Below, piece after piece: positions 43,296 to 51,845 of a stretch of 64,000 nt of DNA. The notes beneath the pieces are model-generated. The model had not been told where the DNA came from, ran no database searches, and saw only the letters and a program-made list of their open reading frames with translations. How positions within the stretch are numbered: position 1 is the stretch's first letter; each line of letters begins with the position of its first letter. Origin of the DNA: Roseateles_B flavus (GTDB taxonomy: Bacteria > Pseudomonadota > Gammaproteobacteria > Burkholderiales > Burkholderiaceae_C). A program made the translations under genes and the position numbers. The stretch is taken from the NCBI RefSeq assembly GCF_039872765.1, contig NZ_JBDPZC010000001.1:620001-684000 (forward strand), read 5' to 3'.

Positions 43296-44849
43296 ATGCT
43301 CAAACCGCGTCCGCTTTTCTGTGCCCTGACCGCTGCCGGCCTGATGGGGGCCTTGCCCATGGCACTGCCCGGCGCGCTGGCCGCGGAGCCCCGTGCGGGC
43401 GAGCCTCTGCTGCGCCCGGCCCTGTCGAGGCCCGTGGCCTGGGAGTTCAACTGGACCTCGCTGAAGGCGTCGGACGGCTCGCCGATCACCCTGCTCGGCG
43501 GCTCGGCCATGCTGGCCGTCAATGAAGACTGGGGGCTGGGCCCCACCGTCTATGGCGCCGCAAAGGGCGACTTCGGCGGGCTCTTCGTCTTTGGCGTGAC
43601 GGGCCAGCGCCGTTGGCGCCTGGGCTCGAACACCCATCTGGCGGCCAGCCTTTTCGCCGGCGGCGGCGGCGGACGCTCCTCGGACATCGTCCGTTTCGGC
43701 GGCGGCCTCATGCTGCGACCGGAGCTCTCGGTGCGCACTGAATTCGGCCGCTGGTATGTGGGCGCGGGGGTGTCCCACCTGCGTTTCACCAGCGGCAATC
43801 TGCGGGGCAGCCAGATCAGCCTCTCCTTTGGCCGCATGGGCCTGTTCGACGGCTTCGACGCCACCGGTGAAGGCGGCACCGGCGCCATGGGCATGCGCTC
43901 GGGCCTGGGTTTCGATGAGGTATCCCTCAGCAGCACGGTCTACAGCCCTTCCGCCGGCCAGAAGAGCCGCTCCGGGCGGGCCCTGGACTCGCGGCTGGGC
44001 CTCGTGGGCGCAGATTTGCGGCAGTACTTCACCCCCGGATCCTGGCTGGGGCTGGAAGCCAGTGGCGCGGCCAAGGGCGGGATCGACGGCTACATGGAAG
44101 TGCTTGGCACGGCCGGGCAGGACTGGGCGCTGGGACACACGGGGCTGCGGGTCGGCGGCCATGTGGCGCTGGGCCTGGCCGGCGGCGGCGACATGGCCAC
44201 CGGCAGCGGCTGGATCTGGCGGGCAGGCCCCAATCTGCGCTGGCAGAGCCCGTGGGGGCCGGCCCTGCGGGTCGAGGCGGGCAAGGTGTGGTCCCGCGGC
44301 GCCTTCTCGGCGCCCTTCGTCCGCGCGAGCCTGTCCATGCCGCTGGAGCCCATGGCTCGGCGCGGGGAGCCCGATGCCATGCTGCAGGGCGCCGTCCGTG
44401 AGCAGACGCTCTTTGCCTCGGTGCAGCGCGTCCGCGATGTCCAGTTCAAGGATGGCAGCCGGGAAGGCATGACGCAGCAGGGCCTGCTGGTGACGCGAGC
44501 GCTGGGGCAGCATGTCTATGCGGCCGCTGCAGCAGGGGCCGCCGTCCAGGGCAAGGCCGGCGCCTATGCCTATGGGCTGTTCGGCCTGGGCCTGCGCAGC
44601 GACCTGCTCATGGGCAGCGGCTGGCGTGTCGGCGGTGAGATGCTGATCGGGGCTGGCGGCGGCGGCGGCGTGGGCCTGGGGGGCGGCGCCCTGCGCCAGT
44701 CCGAAGCCTGGCTGCAATGGCAGGGTCAGGAAGACTACAAGCCGCTGCGGGTGCGGATCGGCCTCGGCAAGTGGCAGGACCTGCGGGGTCGCGGCGAGGG
44801 CAGCACGCAGCTCAACCTGGCACTGGGCTATGCCTGGGGGACTCTGTAA
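43296..44849 (+). CDS. Unknown secreted beta-barrel-like protein
   Basis: The 517-residue protein has a clear signal peptide (residues 1-30, ALPGALA-AE) and a body of glycine-rich alternating beta strands with many repeats of the type GGGLMLRPELSVRTEFGRWYVGAGVSHLRF and ending LNLALGYAWGTL. This suggests an outer-membrane barrel, though the C terminus is Leu rather than an aromatic. No family recognised. It stands between xerC and an rRNA methyltransferase. Confidence 0.6.
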   Translation: MLKPRPLFCALTAAGLMGALPMALPGALAAEPRAGEPLLRPALSRPVAWEFNWTSLKASDGSPITLLGGSAMLAVNEDWGLGPTVYGAAKGDFGGLFVFGVTGQRRWRLGSNTHLAASLFAGGGGGRSSDIVRFGGGLMLRPELSVRTEFGRWYVGAGVSHLRFTSGNLRGSQISLSFGRMGLFDGFDATGEGGTGAMGMRSGLGFDEVSLSSTVYSPSAGQKSRSGRALDSRLGLVGADLRQYFTPGSWLGLEASGAAKGGIDGYMEVLGTAGQDWALGHTGLRVGGHVALGLAGGGDMATGSGWIWRAGPNLRWQSPWGPALRVEAGKVWSRGAFSAPFVRASLSMPLEPMARRGEPDAMLQGAVREQTLFASVQRVRDVQFKDGSREGMTQQGLLVTRALGQHVYAAAAAGAAVQGKAGAYAYGLFGLGLRSDLLMGSGWRVGGEMLIGAGGGGGVGLGGGALRQSEAWLQWQGQEDYKPLRVRIGLGKWQDLRGRGEGSTQLNLALGYAWGTL

Positions 44850-44881
44850 GGCGCAGTCGAGCAGGCGCGACAATACGCGCC

Positions 44882-46063
44882 ATGAAAGTCATTCGTCTGA
44901 GAGCCGGCAAGGAGCGTTCGCTGCTGCGCCGTCATCCCTGGGTCTTCCAGGGTTCCGTGGAAAAGGGCAAGGCCGACGCCGGTGAAACCGTGCGGGTGGA
45001 GTCCGACAGCGGGCAATTCCTGTGCTGGGCGTCCTTCAGCCCCAGCTCCATGATCCGGGTGCGGGCGTGGAGCTTCGACGAGTCCGAGCGCGTCGACGCC
45101 GAATTCTTCGACCGCCGTGTGCGCCGTGCCATCGCCGTGCGCGAGCGCATGCCCATCGTCTCCAACGCCCGGCGACTGATCCATGGCGAGGCCGATGGCC
45201 TGCCGGGGCTGATCGTCGATCGCTACGACGACACCCTCGTCGCCCAGTTCCTCTCCGCCGGCACCGAACGCTGGAAGCAGACCATCGCCGACAGCCTGGT
45301 AGCCGCCACCGGCCTGAGCCGCCTCTACGAACGCTCGGATTCCGGGGTGCGCCAGCTGGAAGGCCTGCCGCCCGTGACCGGCTGGCTGCGTGGCGACGGC
45401 CACACCGAGCTGACCATCGAGGAGCATGAATGGAAGCTCACACTGGACGTTCAGGAAGGCCACAAGACCGGCTACTACCTGGACCAGCGTGACAACCGCA
45501 AGAAGTTCGCCGAGACCGTACGCCAGTACGGCCTGCAGCGCGTGCTGAACTGCTACTGCTACACCGGCGGCTTCTCGGTGGCGGCGCTGGCTGGCGGCGC
45601 GGCCGAGGTGACCAGCGTGGACTCCTCCGGCCCGGCCCTGGCCCGTGCCAATGCCCACGTGACGCTCAACGGCTTCGACCCCGCCCGCCATACGGCTCTG
45701 GACGCCGACGTCAACCAGACCCTGCGCGACTTCATCAAGCAAGGCCGGACCTTCGACGCCATCGTGCTGGACCCGCCCAAGTTCGCGCCCACCGCCGCTC
45801 ATGCCGAGCGCGCCGCCCGCGCCTACAAGGACATCAACCGCCTGGCCTTCAAGCTGCTGGAGCCCGGTGGCGTGCTCTTCACCTTCTCCTGCTCCGGCGG
45901 GGTGGGGCCCGAGCTCTTCCACAAGATCGTGGCGGGGGCGGGCATGGATGCAGGGGTGGATGGCTTCATCCTGGACCGCGTGGGCGCCACACCGGACCAT
46001 CCGCAGACCATCTGCTTCCCGGAAGGGGAGTACCTGAAGGGACTGTTGCTGCTGAAGCGATGA
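44882..46063 (+). CDS. RlmI-like class I SAM-dependent rRNA methyltransferase
   Basis: The 393-residue protein has an N-terminal PUA-type domain (RLRAGKERSLLRRHPWVFQGSVEK), a central domain, and a class I methyltransferase fold with LNCYCYTGGFSVAAL, VTSVDSS and catalytic-region DPPKFAP. The order and length match RlmI, which makes m5C1962 in 23S rRNA. The target here is inferred. The ATG is at 44882. Confidence 0.87.
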   Translation: MKVIRLRAGKERSLLRRHPWVFQGSVEKGKADAGETVRVESDSGQFLCWASFSPSSMIRVRAWSFDESERVDAEFFDRRVRRAIAVRERMPIVSNARRLIHGEADGLPGLIVDRYDDTLVAQFLSAGTERWKQTIADSLVAATGLSRLYERSDSGVRQLEGLPPVTGWLRGDGHTELTIEEHEWKLTLDVQEGHKTGYYLDQRDNRKKFAETVRQYGLQRVLNCYCYTGGFSVAALAGGAAEVTSVDSSGPALARANAHVTLNGFDPARHTALDADVNQTLRDFIKQGRTFDAIVLDPPKFAPTAAHAERAARAYKDINRLAFKLLEPGGVLFTFSCSGGVGPELFHKIVAGAGMDAGVDGFILDRVGATPDHPQTICFPEGEYLKGLLLLKR

Positions 46064-46219
46064 AACAGGGCTTCTCAGGGTGTGCCCTATAGAGGGGACA
46101 AGACGCTTCGAGGTATACCTCCGACCTCGCGCCCAAAGATGGCAAATCCGTGAACTTCGTCACGGCAGTCCAAGCCATCCGGCAGTGCCCCGGGCGCGCA
46201 GTTCAACGAGGGAAATTCA

Positions 46220-47311
46220 ATGAAAGTCTTGTCTTCTCTGGCGCTGGCGCTGCTGAGCGCCGGTGCCCTGTCTTCGGCCCAGGCCAGCACCGCCATCACG
46301 AACTTCGGCAAGGACCTGGTGCCCTTCACCGGCAACACCAGCGCGCCCGCTGACTGGCGCTTCCTGCCTGGCCAGAGCTTCAACGGCGTCGCCGGCGCCC
46401 TGGATGGCGTGGCCATGCTCAGCTTCCAGACCAAGGACGGCAACTCCTACGCCTGCTCCGGCTCCCTGCTGGCGGGTGGCCAGTACGTGCTGACGGCCGC
46501 TCACTGCGCCGACGACTTCGTCAAGATGAAGGTCGACTTCGGTTGGGCCGGCGGCGCCTCCACGGTGTCGCGCAGCGTGGCCGTCGGCAATGCCATCGTG
46601 CATTCCGGCTGGACCGGTGACCTGGACACGGGCGCCGACATCGCCCTGCTGCGCCTGGACGAGGCCGTCACCACCATCAAGGGCTACAAGCTCAGCAACA
46701 CGCTGGACATCGGCAAGGACATCCTGGTGGCCGGCTACGGCACCACCCAGAAGGCGGACGTCAACTCGCCCACCAACTGGAACGACTGGATGTACGGCCA
46801 CTACGCCTGGAACAAGATCGACGTCGACAGCAAGACCTTCAACAAGGCCGTTGGCGACGCCATCCCCGGCTGGTACGACCCCGACTACTACAAGTTCGGC
46901 ATGACCTATATGTCGGACTTCGACAGCGGCTCCGAAGGCAACAACACCCTGCAGATCCTGGCAGACGCCGTCGGGACCTCGCTGTGGAGCAGCGACACCG
47001 GCCACGGCACGGATGAAGGCCTGATCGCCGGCGGCGACTCCGGTGGCGGCGACTTCGTCTGGGACGGTACCCAGTTCCTGCTGACCGGCGTGCACAGCTG
47101 GGGCTGGCAGGCCTGCCAGAGCTTCGGCCTGAGCTGTGATGCCGCCAAGAAGAACGGCTCCAGCTACGGTGACCTGTCCGGTTCCACCGCCGTCTACTCG
47201 CACCTCGCCTGGATCAATGCCCAGATGGGCATTCCCGAGCCCGGCAGCGCCGCCCTGGCCCTGCTGGCCCTGTTCGGCCTGGGCGCCGTGCGCCGCCGCC
47301 CGCGTGCCTGA
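46220..47311 (+). CDS. PEP-CTERM-anchored trypsin-like serine protease
   Basis: The 363-residue protein has a signal peptide (1-22), a chymotrypsin-fold protease with the full triad His95 (LTAAHC), Asp140 (GADIALLRL) and Ser274 (GGDSGGG), and a C-terminal PEP-CTERM sorting tail: PEP at 339-341, hydrophobic segment to 356, then RRRPRA. It should be processed by an exosortase to the cell surface. A GAGGGA ribosome site precedes ATG 46220, and a terminator follows at 47333. Confidence 0.92.
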   Translation: MKVLSSLALALLSAGALSSAQASTAITNFGKDLVPFTGNTSAPADWRFLPGQSFNGVAGALDGVAMLSFQTKDGNSYACSGSLLAGGQYVLTAAHCADDFVKMKVDFGWAGGASTVSRSVAVGNAIVHSGWTGDLDTGADIALLRLDEAVTTIKGYKLSNTLDIGKDILVAGYGTTQKADVNSPTNWNDWMYGHYAWNKIDVDSKTFNKAVGDAIPGWYDPDYYKFGMTYMSDFDSGSEGNNTLQILADAVGTSLWSSDTGHGTDEGLIAGGDSGGGDFVWDGTQFLLTGVHSWGWQACQSFGLSCDAAKKNGSSYGDLSGSTAVYSHLAWINAQMGIPEPGSAALALLALFGLGAVRRRPRA

Positions 47312-47332
47312 GCGCCTGCTCGCCTCGCATCG

Positions 47333-47356
47333 AAACGGCCCCTCGGGGCCGTTTTT
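47333..47356 (+). terminator. Intrinsic terminator of the PEP-CTERM protease gene
   Basis: ACGGCCCC (47335-47342) pairs with GGGGCCGT (47345-47352) around TC, followed by TTTT. It lies 22 bases past the stop. Confidence 0.9.
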
Positions 47357-47401
47357 CGTTGTGGGCCAGGCTGGGCGCCGACGCCGCCGCGCTGTGCGGC
47401 C

Positions 47402-47872
47402 TCAGCCGGCCGGCAGATGCAGGCGCGGCGAGAACTTCGCCCGGTGCACGCTGAAGAAGGCCTTCACGTTGCGCACATTGCTGTCAGCGCCATAGAAGGT
47501 CTGGACCAGCTGGTGATACGCCGCCATGTCCGGCACCTGGATGACCAGCACGAAGTCCGGCCCGGGCGACACCTGGTAGCACTGCTGCACCTCCGCGCGG
47601 GCCACCGCCAGGGCCTGGAAGGCCGAGAGGGCTTCGGCCGTCTGGCGCTCCAGCGTGATCTCGACAATGGCGATGAGGCCTGCGCCCAGGAGCTCCGGGC
47701 TGAGGATGGCCACCTGCTGCTCGATCACCCCCAGCTCGCGCAGGCGCTTCACCCGGCGCAGACAGGTGGCCGGCGACACGGCCGCCCGTCGCGCCAGGTC
47801 CAGGTTGGAGAGCGAGGCGTCGTCCTGCAGCACCCCCAGGATGCGGTGATCGGTGGCGTCGAGATGAATCAA
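47402..47872 (-). CDS. Lrp/AsnC-family transcriptional regulator
   Basis: The 156-residue protein has an N-terminal helix-turn-helix (DATDHRILGVLQDDASLSNLDLARRAAVSPATCLRRVKRLRELGVI) and a C-terminal RAM ligand-binding fold (IAIVEITLERQTAEALSAF, YQVSPGPDFVLVIQVPDMAAY). No ATG is in frame; TTG 47872 is the likely start. It is divergent from glmS, and the shared promoter region holds an inverted repeat that may be its operator. Confidence 0.88.
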   Translation of the reverse strand: MIHLDATDHRILGVLQDDASLSNLDLARRAAVSPATCLRRVKRLRELGVIEQQVAILSPELLGAGLIAIVEITLERQTAEALSAFQALAVARAEVQQCYQVSPGPDFVLVIQVPDMAAYHQLVQTFYGADSNVRNVKAFFSVHRAKFSPRLHLPAG

Positions 47873-47899
47873 GATTTCATTGGTGAGTGATTTTTGAAC

Positions 47900-47946
47900 A
47901 ATTTCATCTTATCTTTTGATGGATGAAATTTATAGCCAAAATGGCT
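47900..47946. promoter_or_regulatory. Inverted repeats in the Lrp-glmS divergent region
   Basis: AATTTCATC (47900-47908) is an exact inverted repeat of GATGAAATT (47922-47930), 13 bases apart, in an unusually AT-rich 70-base patch. A second palindrome AGCCA-AAA-TGGCT follows at 47934-47946. They are candidate Lrp-family operators controlling the regulator, glmS, or both. Confidence 0.5.
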
Positions 47947-48033
47947 TGAAATTTGACTGCACATGCCGAGGATGCCCTCCTAGGATTCGCACCCATCGCA
48001 GCCCATGGGGCTGATCCAGAGGAGGTTTCATCC

Positions 48034-49905
48034 ATGTGTGGCATCGTCGGCGCCGTTTCGCAGCGCAATATCGTCCCCATCCTGATCGAGGGCCTGAAGC
48101 GCCTGGAATACCGCGGCTATGACTCCTGCGGCGTGGCCGTGCACCAGGACGGCGAGCTGCGCCGTGCGCGCAGCACCTCGCGCGTGGCCGAGCTGCACAG
48201 CCAGACCGCCGAGGACGGCATCGCCTCCGGCACCGGCATCGCCCATACCCGCTGGGCCACGCACGGCGTGCCGGCGGTGCACAACGCCCACCCGCATTTC
48301 TCGCACGGCGCCCATGCCGCACAGGGCGCGGCCGGCCGTATCGCCCTGGTCCACAACGGCATCATCGAGAACCACGATGAGCTGCGCGCCGAGCTCAAGG
48401 CCCGCGGCTACACCTTCCACAGCCAGACCGACACCGAGGTCATCGCCCACCTGATCGACCACCTCTACCAGGGCGACCTGCTGGTGGCCGTGCAGCAGGC
48501 CGTGCAGCGACTCAAGGGGGCCTACGCCATCGCCGTGTTCAGCCGCGACGAGCCGCACCGCGTGGTCGGCGCCCGCGAGGGCTCGCCCCTGGTGCTGGGC
48601 GTGGGCACGGAAGCAGGGCAGGGCGAGTTCTTCCTGGCCTCCGATGCCATGGCGCTGGCCGGCGTCACCGACCAGATCGTCTACCTGGAAGAGGGGGACG
48701 TGGTGGACATGCAGCTGGGCCGCTACTGGATCACCCAGCGCCTGGCCGACAGTGAGCGCTTCGAGACCGTGCAGCGCGAAGTCCGCACTGTGCATGCGCA
48801 CAGTGGCGCGGCCGAGCTGGGCCCCTATCGCCACTACATGCAGAAGGAGATCTTCGAGCAGCCCGTGGCCATCGCCAACACCCTGGACGCCGTGACGGGC
48901 ATCAGCCCCGAGATCTTCGGTGACGGTGCCTACCGCGCCTTCAAGGAGATCGACTCCGTGCTGATCCTGGCCTGCGGCACCAGCTTCTATGCGGGCTCCA
49001 CCGCGAAGTACTGGTTGGAGAGCATTGCCAAGATCCCGACCAGCGTGGAGATCGCCAGCGAGTACCGCTACCGCGACAGCGTGCCCAATCCGCGCACCCT
49101 GGTCGTCACCATCAGCCAGAGCGGCGAGACCGCCGACACCCTGGCCGCGCTGAAGCATGCGCGTGCGCAGGGCATGACGCACACCCTGACCGTCTGCAAC
49201 GTTTCCACCAGCGCCATGGTGCGCGAGTGCGAGATGGCCTTCATCACCCGTGCCGGCGCCGAAATCGGCGTGGCGTCGACCAAGGCCTTCACCACGCAGC
49301 TGGTCGGTCTCTTCCTGCTGACCCTGGCCCTGGCCCAGACCCGCGGCCATCTGAGCGAGGCCCAGGAGGCCGAGCACCTCAAGGCCCTGCGCCACCTGCC
49401 CGTGGCCGTGCAGGCTGTGGTGGCCCTGGAGCCCCAGGTCATCGCCTGGAGCGAGGAGTTCGCCCGCAAGGAGAACGCCCTGTTCCTGGGTCGCGGCCTG
49501 CACTACCCCATCGCCCTGGAAGGCGCGCTGAAGCTCAAGGAGATCAGCTACATCCATGCCGAGGCCTATCCGGCCGGCGAGCTCAAGCACGGCCCCCTGG
49601 CCCTGGTGACGGCCGAGATGCCTGTGGTCACCGTGGCCCCCAACGACGCGCTGCTGGAGAAGCTCAAGAGCAATATGCAGGAAGTGCGCGCCCGCGGCGG
49701 CGAGCTCTTCGTCTTTGCCGACAGCGACACCCGGATCGAGAGCGAGCAGGGCCTGCACGTGATCCGCATGCCCGAGCACTACGGCGCCCTGAGCCCCATC
49801 CTGCATGTGATTCCGCTGCAGCTGCTGGCCTATCACACCGCCTGCGCGCGTGGCACGGACGTGGACAAGCCGCGGAATCTGGCGAAGAGTGTGACGGTGG
49901 AGTAA
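48034..49905 (+). CDS. glmS: Glutamine-fructose-6-phosphate aminotransferase (isomerising)
   Basis: Makes glucosamine-6-phosphate for cell-wall synthesis. From ATG 48034, after a GAGGAGG ribosome site, the 623-residue protein starts MCGIVGAVSQ with nucleophile Cys2 (Cys1 after Met removal). It has HTRWATHG in the glutaminase domain and two SIS domains (CGTSFYAG, SQSGETADTL, STKAFTTQ, GRGLHYPIALEGALKLKEISYIHAEAYPAGELKHGP) and ends NLAKSVTVE, the region bound by TnsD proteins in Tn7 systems. A transposon-like element starts 20 bases after the stop. Confidence 0.97.
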   Translation: MCGIVGAVSQRNIVPILIEGLKRLEYRGYDSCGVAVHQDGELRRARSTSRVAELHSQTAEDGIASGTGIAHTRWATHGVPAVHNAHPHFSHGAHAAQGAAGRIALVHNGIIENHDELRAELKARGYTFHSQTDTEVIAHLIDHLYQGDLLVAVQQAVQRLKGAYAIAVFSRDEPHRVVGAREGSPLVLGVGTEAGQGEFFLASDAMALAGVTDQIVYLEEGDVVDMQLGRYWITQRLADSERFETVQREVRTVHAHSGAAELGPYRHYMQKEIFEQPVAIANTLDAVTGISPEIFGDGAYRAFKEIDSVLILACGTSFYAGSTAKYWLESIAKIPTSVEIASEYRYRDSVPNPRTLVVTISQSGETADTLAALKHARAQGMTHTLTVCNVSTSAMVRECEMAFITRAGAEIGVASTKAFTTQLVGLFLLTLALAQTRGHLSEAQEAEHLKALRHLPVAVQAVVALEPQVIAWSEEFARKENALFLGRGLHYPIALEGALKLKEISYIHAEAYPAGELKHGPLALVTAEMPVVTVAPNDALLEKLKSNMQEVRARGGELFVFADSDTRIESEQGLHVIRMPEHYGALSPILHVIPLQLLAYHTACARGTDVDKPRNLAKSVTVE

Positions 49906-49922
49906 CGCTGAAAGTAAGCGGG

Positions 49923-49973
49923 CATGTGACTCCAACAAATAAAGTCCGTCGGGCCCAAATAGAGCCCGTCGGA
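49923..49973 (+). repeat. glmS-proximal (right-like) element end with two adjacent boxes
   Basis: The inverted repeat at 49923-49953 contains AAATAAAGTCCGTCGG, and a second copy of the same type, AAATAGAGCCCGTCGG, starts 20 bases later at 49957. Head-to-tail boxes spaced about 20 bases match the closely packed TnsB sites of a Tn7 right end. The outer segment resembles the known Tn7 end beginning TGTGGGCGGACAATAAAGTC. Confidence 0.78.
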
Positions 49974-50250
49974 CGGCTCCCACATCTTGAGATCGGTGCC
50001 AGCCAAGAGGCTCGGGGACCCATTGCGGTCAGGAGCGAACATTGCAGAGCGACGCCTGGGGGCAGCGCTCAAATGCCGGGCAAGAATTGATGACGATCCA
50101 CCTGACCTGCAACCCGTTGGGCTGCAACCATTCGGTGATTCCAGGTCCACCTAGACACTCGGAACGATGGTCCGACGCGCATGGAACTTCGAGGTCGCCC
50201 GCGCGAAGGTTGGTCGCGACTGATGTCAACAAGGCCTCTCAATCTGCAGC

Positions 50251-50556
50251 ATGATTGAAACCGTTGTGCGCCTAACTGGCCCCGATATCTGTCGCGATGG
50301 CGGCTCGCTGGGCATGTCCTTCGAAAGCGCATCGGGCGAGGAACTTGCGTTGCTCTTCCCGGTAGACATGGTGGCTACCGAGAACCAGCGCTTCGTCCGC
50401 CTGGGCTACAAGACTCCGCTTCTCCAGAGCTATGACCGTAAGTCCGTGGTCAGTCCGATTACTGGACTCGAACGGGTTGAAGTCGAGCAAGTCAGTCCAG
50501 CCCAAACATGCCGAATCTGCGGTCTAACCTATTGCTCAAAGCACGATTGCTTTTGA
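50251..50556 (+). CDS. Small hypothetical protein with C-terminal Cys/His cluster
   Basis: The 101-residue protein starts MIETVVRLTGPDICRDGG and ends with CRICGLTYCSKHDCF, a Cys-x2-Cys ... Cys-x2-His-x-Cys cluster suggestive of a zinc knuckle. It lies inside the element with less GC-extreme codons than the chromosome. No family is recognised, and no strong ribosome site is visible. It may be cargo or a remnant. Confidence 0.5.
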   Translation: MIETVVRLTGPDICRDGGSLGMSFESASGEELALLFPVDMVATENQRFVRLGYKTPLLQSYDRKSVVSPITGLERVEVEQVSPAQTCRICGLTYCSKHDCF

Positions 50557-50689
50557 CGTTATGCGCCCATCTCCGATGATTCACCTTTGCTCTGTCTAAG
50601 TGCACGTGGGATTGGATTCGTCCTTAGAAGCTTCAGGTTCGTTGCCCTGAGTGCGCTGCAGCCGCGTTGTCACGGCGACACGCTCTGAC

Positions 50690-50718
50690 TTGCTCAGCCG
50701 TGGCGTCGGCCATAGACT
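50690..50718 (+). promoter_or_regulatory. Putative promoter of the RNA-repair operon
   Basis: TTGCTC (50690-50695) and TAGACT (50713-50718) are separated by 17 bases, a fair sigma-70 pattern, giving a leader of about 220 bases before the ligase. No sigma-54 element was found. Confidence 0.35.
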
Positions 50719-50914
50719 GCGCCTCCTTCATTCACCGCTTGCCTCACGGAGCCGATCGTGTCCTGCTGCATCGCCGCCCTCTAAGCCGTCGACCGCTATC
50801 CGTCTCATGCCCAGCATGAGCACGGCCGCTGCAGCCGTTCTCCGCGTCCCTCCCGCCCACGCCATGCAGGCGACGGACGCCCAGCCCGCCAAGCACCGCG
50901 CACGCCCAGTCGTC

Positions 50915-50932
50915 GGTTCGTTTCATCGAACC
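50915..50932 (+). promoter_or_regulatory. Hairpin touching the ribosome site of the RNA ligase gene
   Basis: GGTTCG (50915-50920) pairs with CGAACC (50927-50932) around TTTCAT. The ribosome site AGGAGA (50934-50939) begins at the base of the stem, 6 bases before the ATG. It could tune translation. Confidence 0.5.
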
Positions 50933-50943
50933 AGGAGACGACC

Positions 50944-51822
50944 ATGTCTGCGCACATCGGGTCGGCGCCATCCGTCGACTCTCAAATCCAATCCCTGGAG
51001 ATCCTGAAGTACCCCAGGACTCCGCACATCGAAGGCTCGCGCCTGCAACCCGGCGACGAAGGCTACGAGCACGTCCGCCTCGCCACGCTGGCAGGCCGCC
51101 ATGCCGTTGTCGAAGAAAAGCTCGACGGCGCCAACGTCGGCATTTCGTTCACCAGCGGTGGCGAACTGCTGCTGCAGTCCCGCGGCCATTACCTCGTCGG
51201 TGGCGGCCGTGAGCGGCAGTTCGGGCCGTTCAAGCTTTGGGCCTCCGCACACGAGTCGCGACTGCTCACGCTGCTCGAAGACCGCTACGTGATGTACGGC
51301 GAATGGCTGTATGCCAAGCACTCGGTCAGCTACGACCGCTTGCCGCATTGGTTCTGCGAGTTCGACATCTACGACCGGGTCGAGCAGGTGTTCCTCAGCA
51401 CGCCGCGCCGTCACGAGATACTTGCGGGCTCGCCCATCGTCAGCGTTCCGGTGCTGCATACCGGCGGGATGCCGCGCGACGTCAAGTCGTTGCGTGCGCT
51501 TGTGCGGCCGTCCCTGGCGAAGAGTGCGCAGTGGCGCAGTGCCTTCGAGCAAAGCGTGCGGCGGCAGGATCTGGACTTGGCGCTGGCCTGGCAGCAGACC
51601 GACAAGTCGGACCTGTCCGAGGGTCTGTACATCAAAGTCGAAGACGAGCGCCAGGTGCTGAGCCGCTACAAGTGGGTGCGCCCTGACTTCGTCCAGACCA
51701 TCCTCGATTCGGGATCGCATCACAGCACGCGACCGGTGATCCCCAATGGGCTGATGCCCGAGGCTGATCTCTACGCGCCGACGGCCACCGCCGGCTGGTA
51801 TGAATCTTCAGCAGGCGCCTGA
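50944..51822 (+). CDS. RNA ligase family protein
   Basis: Seals RNA ends by the lysyl-AMP pathway. The 292-residue protein has the covalent nucleotidyltransferase motifs in order: motif I KLDG at 59-62 (Lys59), motif III-like YGEWLYAKH (118-126), a FCEFDIYD segment (137-144), motif IV EGLYIK (226-231) and motif V YKWVR (242-246, Lys243). A good AGGAGA ribosome site fixes ATG 50944. It precedes an end-healing HD-kinase gene by 23 bases, so sealing and healing enzymes are co-expressed. The natural substrate (tRNA, mRNA or rRNA) is unknown. Confidence 0.9.
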   Translation: MSAHIGSAPSVDSQIQSLEILKYPRTPHIEGSRLQPGDEGYEHVRLATLAGRHAVVEEKLDGANVGISFTSGGELLLQSRGHYLVGGGRERQFGPFKLWASAHESRLLTLLEDRYVMYGEWLYAKHSVSYDRLPHWFCEFDIYDRVEQVFLSTPRRHEILAGSPIVSVPVLHTGGMPRDVKSLRALVRPSLAKSAQWRSAFEQSVRRQDLDLALAWQQTDKSDLSEGLYIKVEDERQVLSRYKWVRPDFVQTILDSGSHHSTRPVIPNGLMPEADLYAPTATAGWYESSAGA

Positions 51823-51845
51823 GGCACCCCGAGAAGGAGAAGAAC

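Larger units (their letters stand above)
50557..50943 (+). other. 387-base gap before the RNA ligase gene
   Basis: No convincing gene is seen here. A sigma-70-like promoter (50690-50718) and a hairpin at the ribosome site (50915-50932) are annotated separately. The rest has no recognised RNA family, but this much non-coding DNA ahead of an RNA-repair operon could hold a small RNA. Confidence 0.4.

Noticed and set aside
47873..48033. glmS ribozyme in the glmS leader
   Set aside because: No ribozyme core pattern is seen; it is typical of Gram-positive bacteria.
49906..49924. Five-base target duplication of the Tn7-like element
   Set aside because: The five bases outside each end differ (gggca and tgaag), so no duplication is claimed.
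48028..49983. Minus-strand ORF of 651 codons over glmS
   Set aside because: Antisense low-complexity translation; glmS is intact on the plus strand.
50915..50932. tRNA T-arm or tRNA gene before the RNA ligase
   Set aside because: The stem resembles a T-arm but the loop lacks the conserved bases and no cloverleaf can be drawn.
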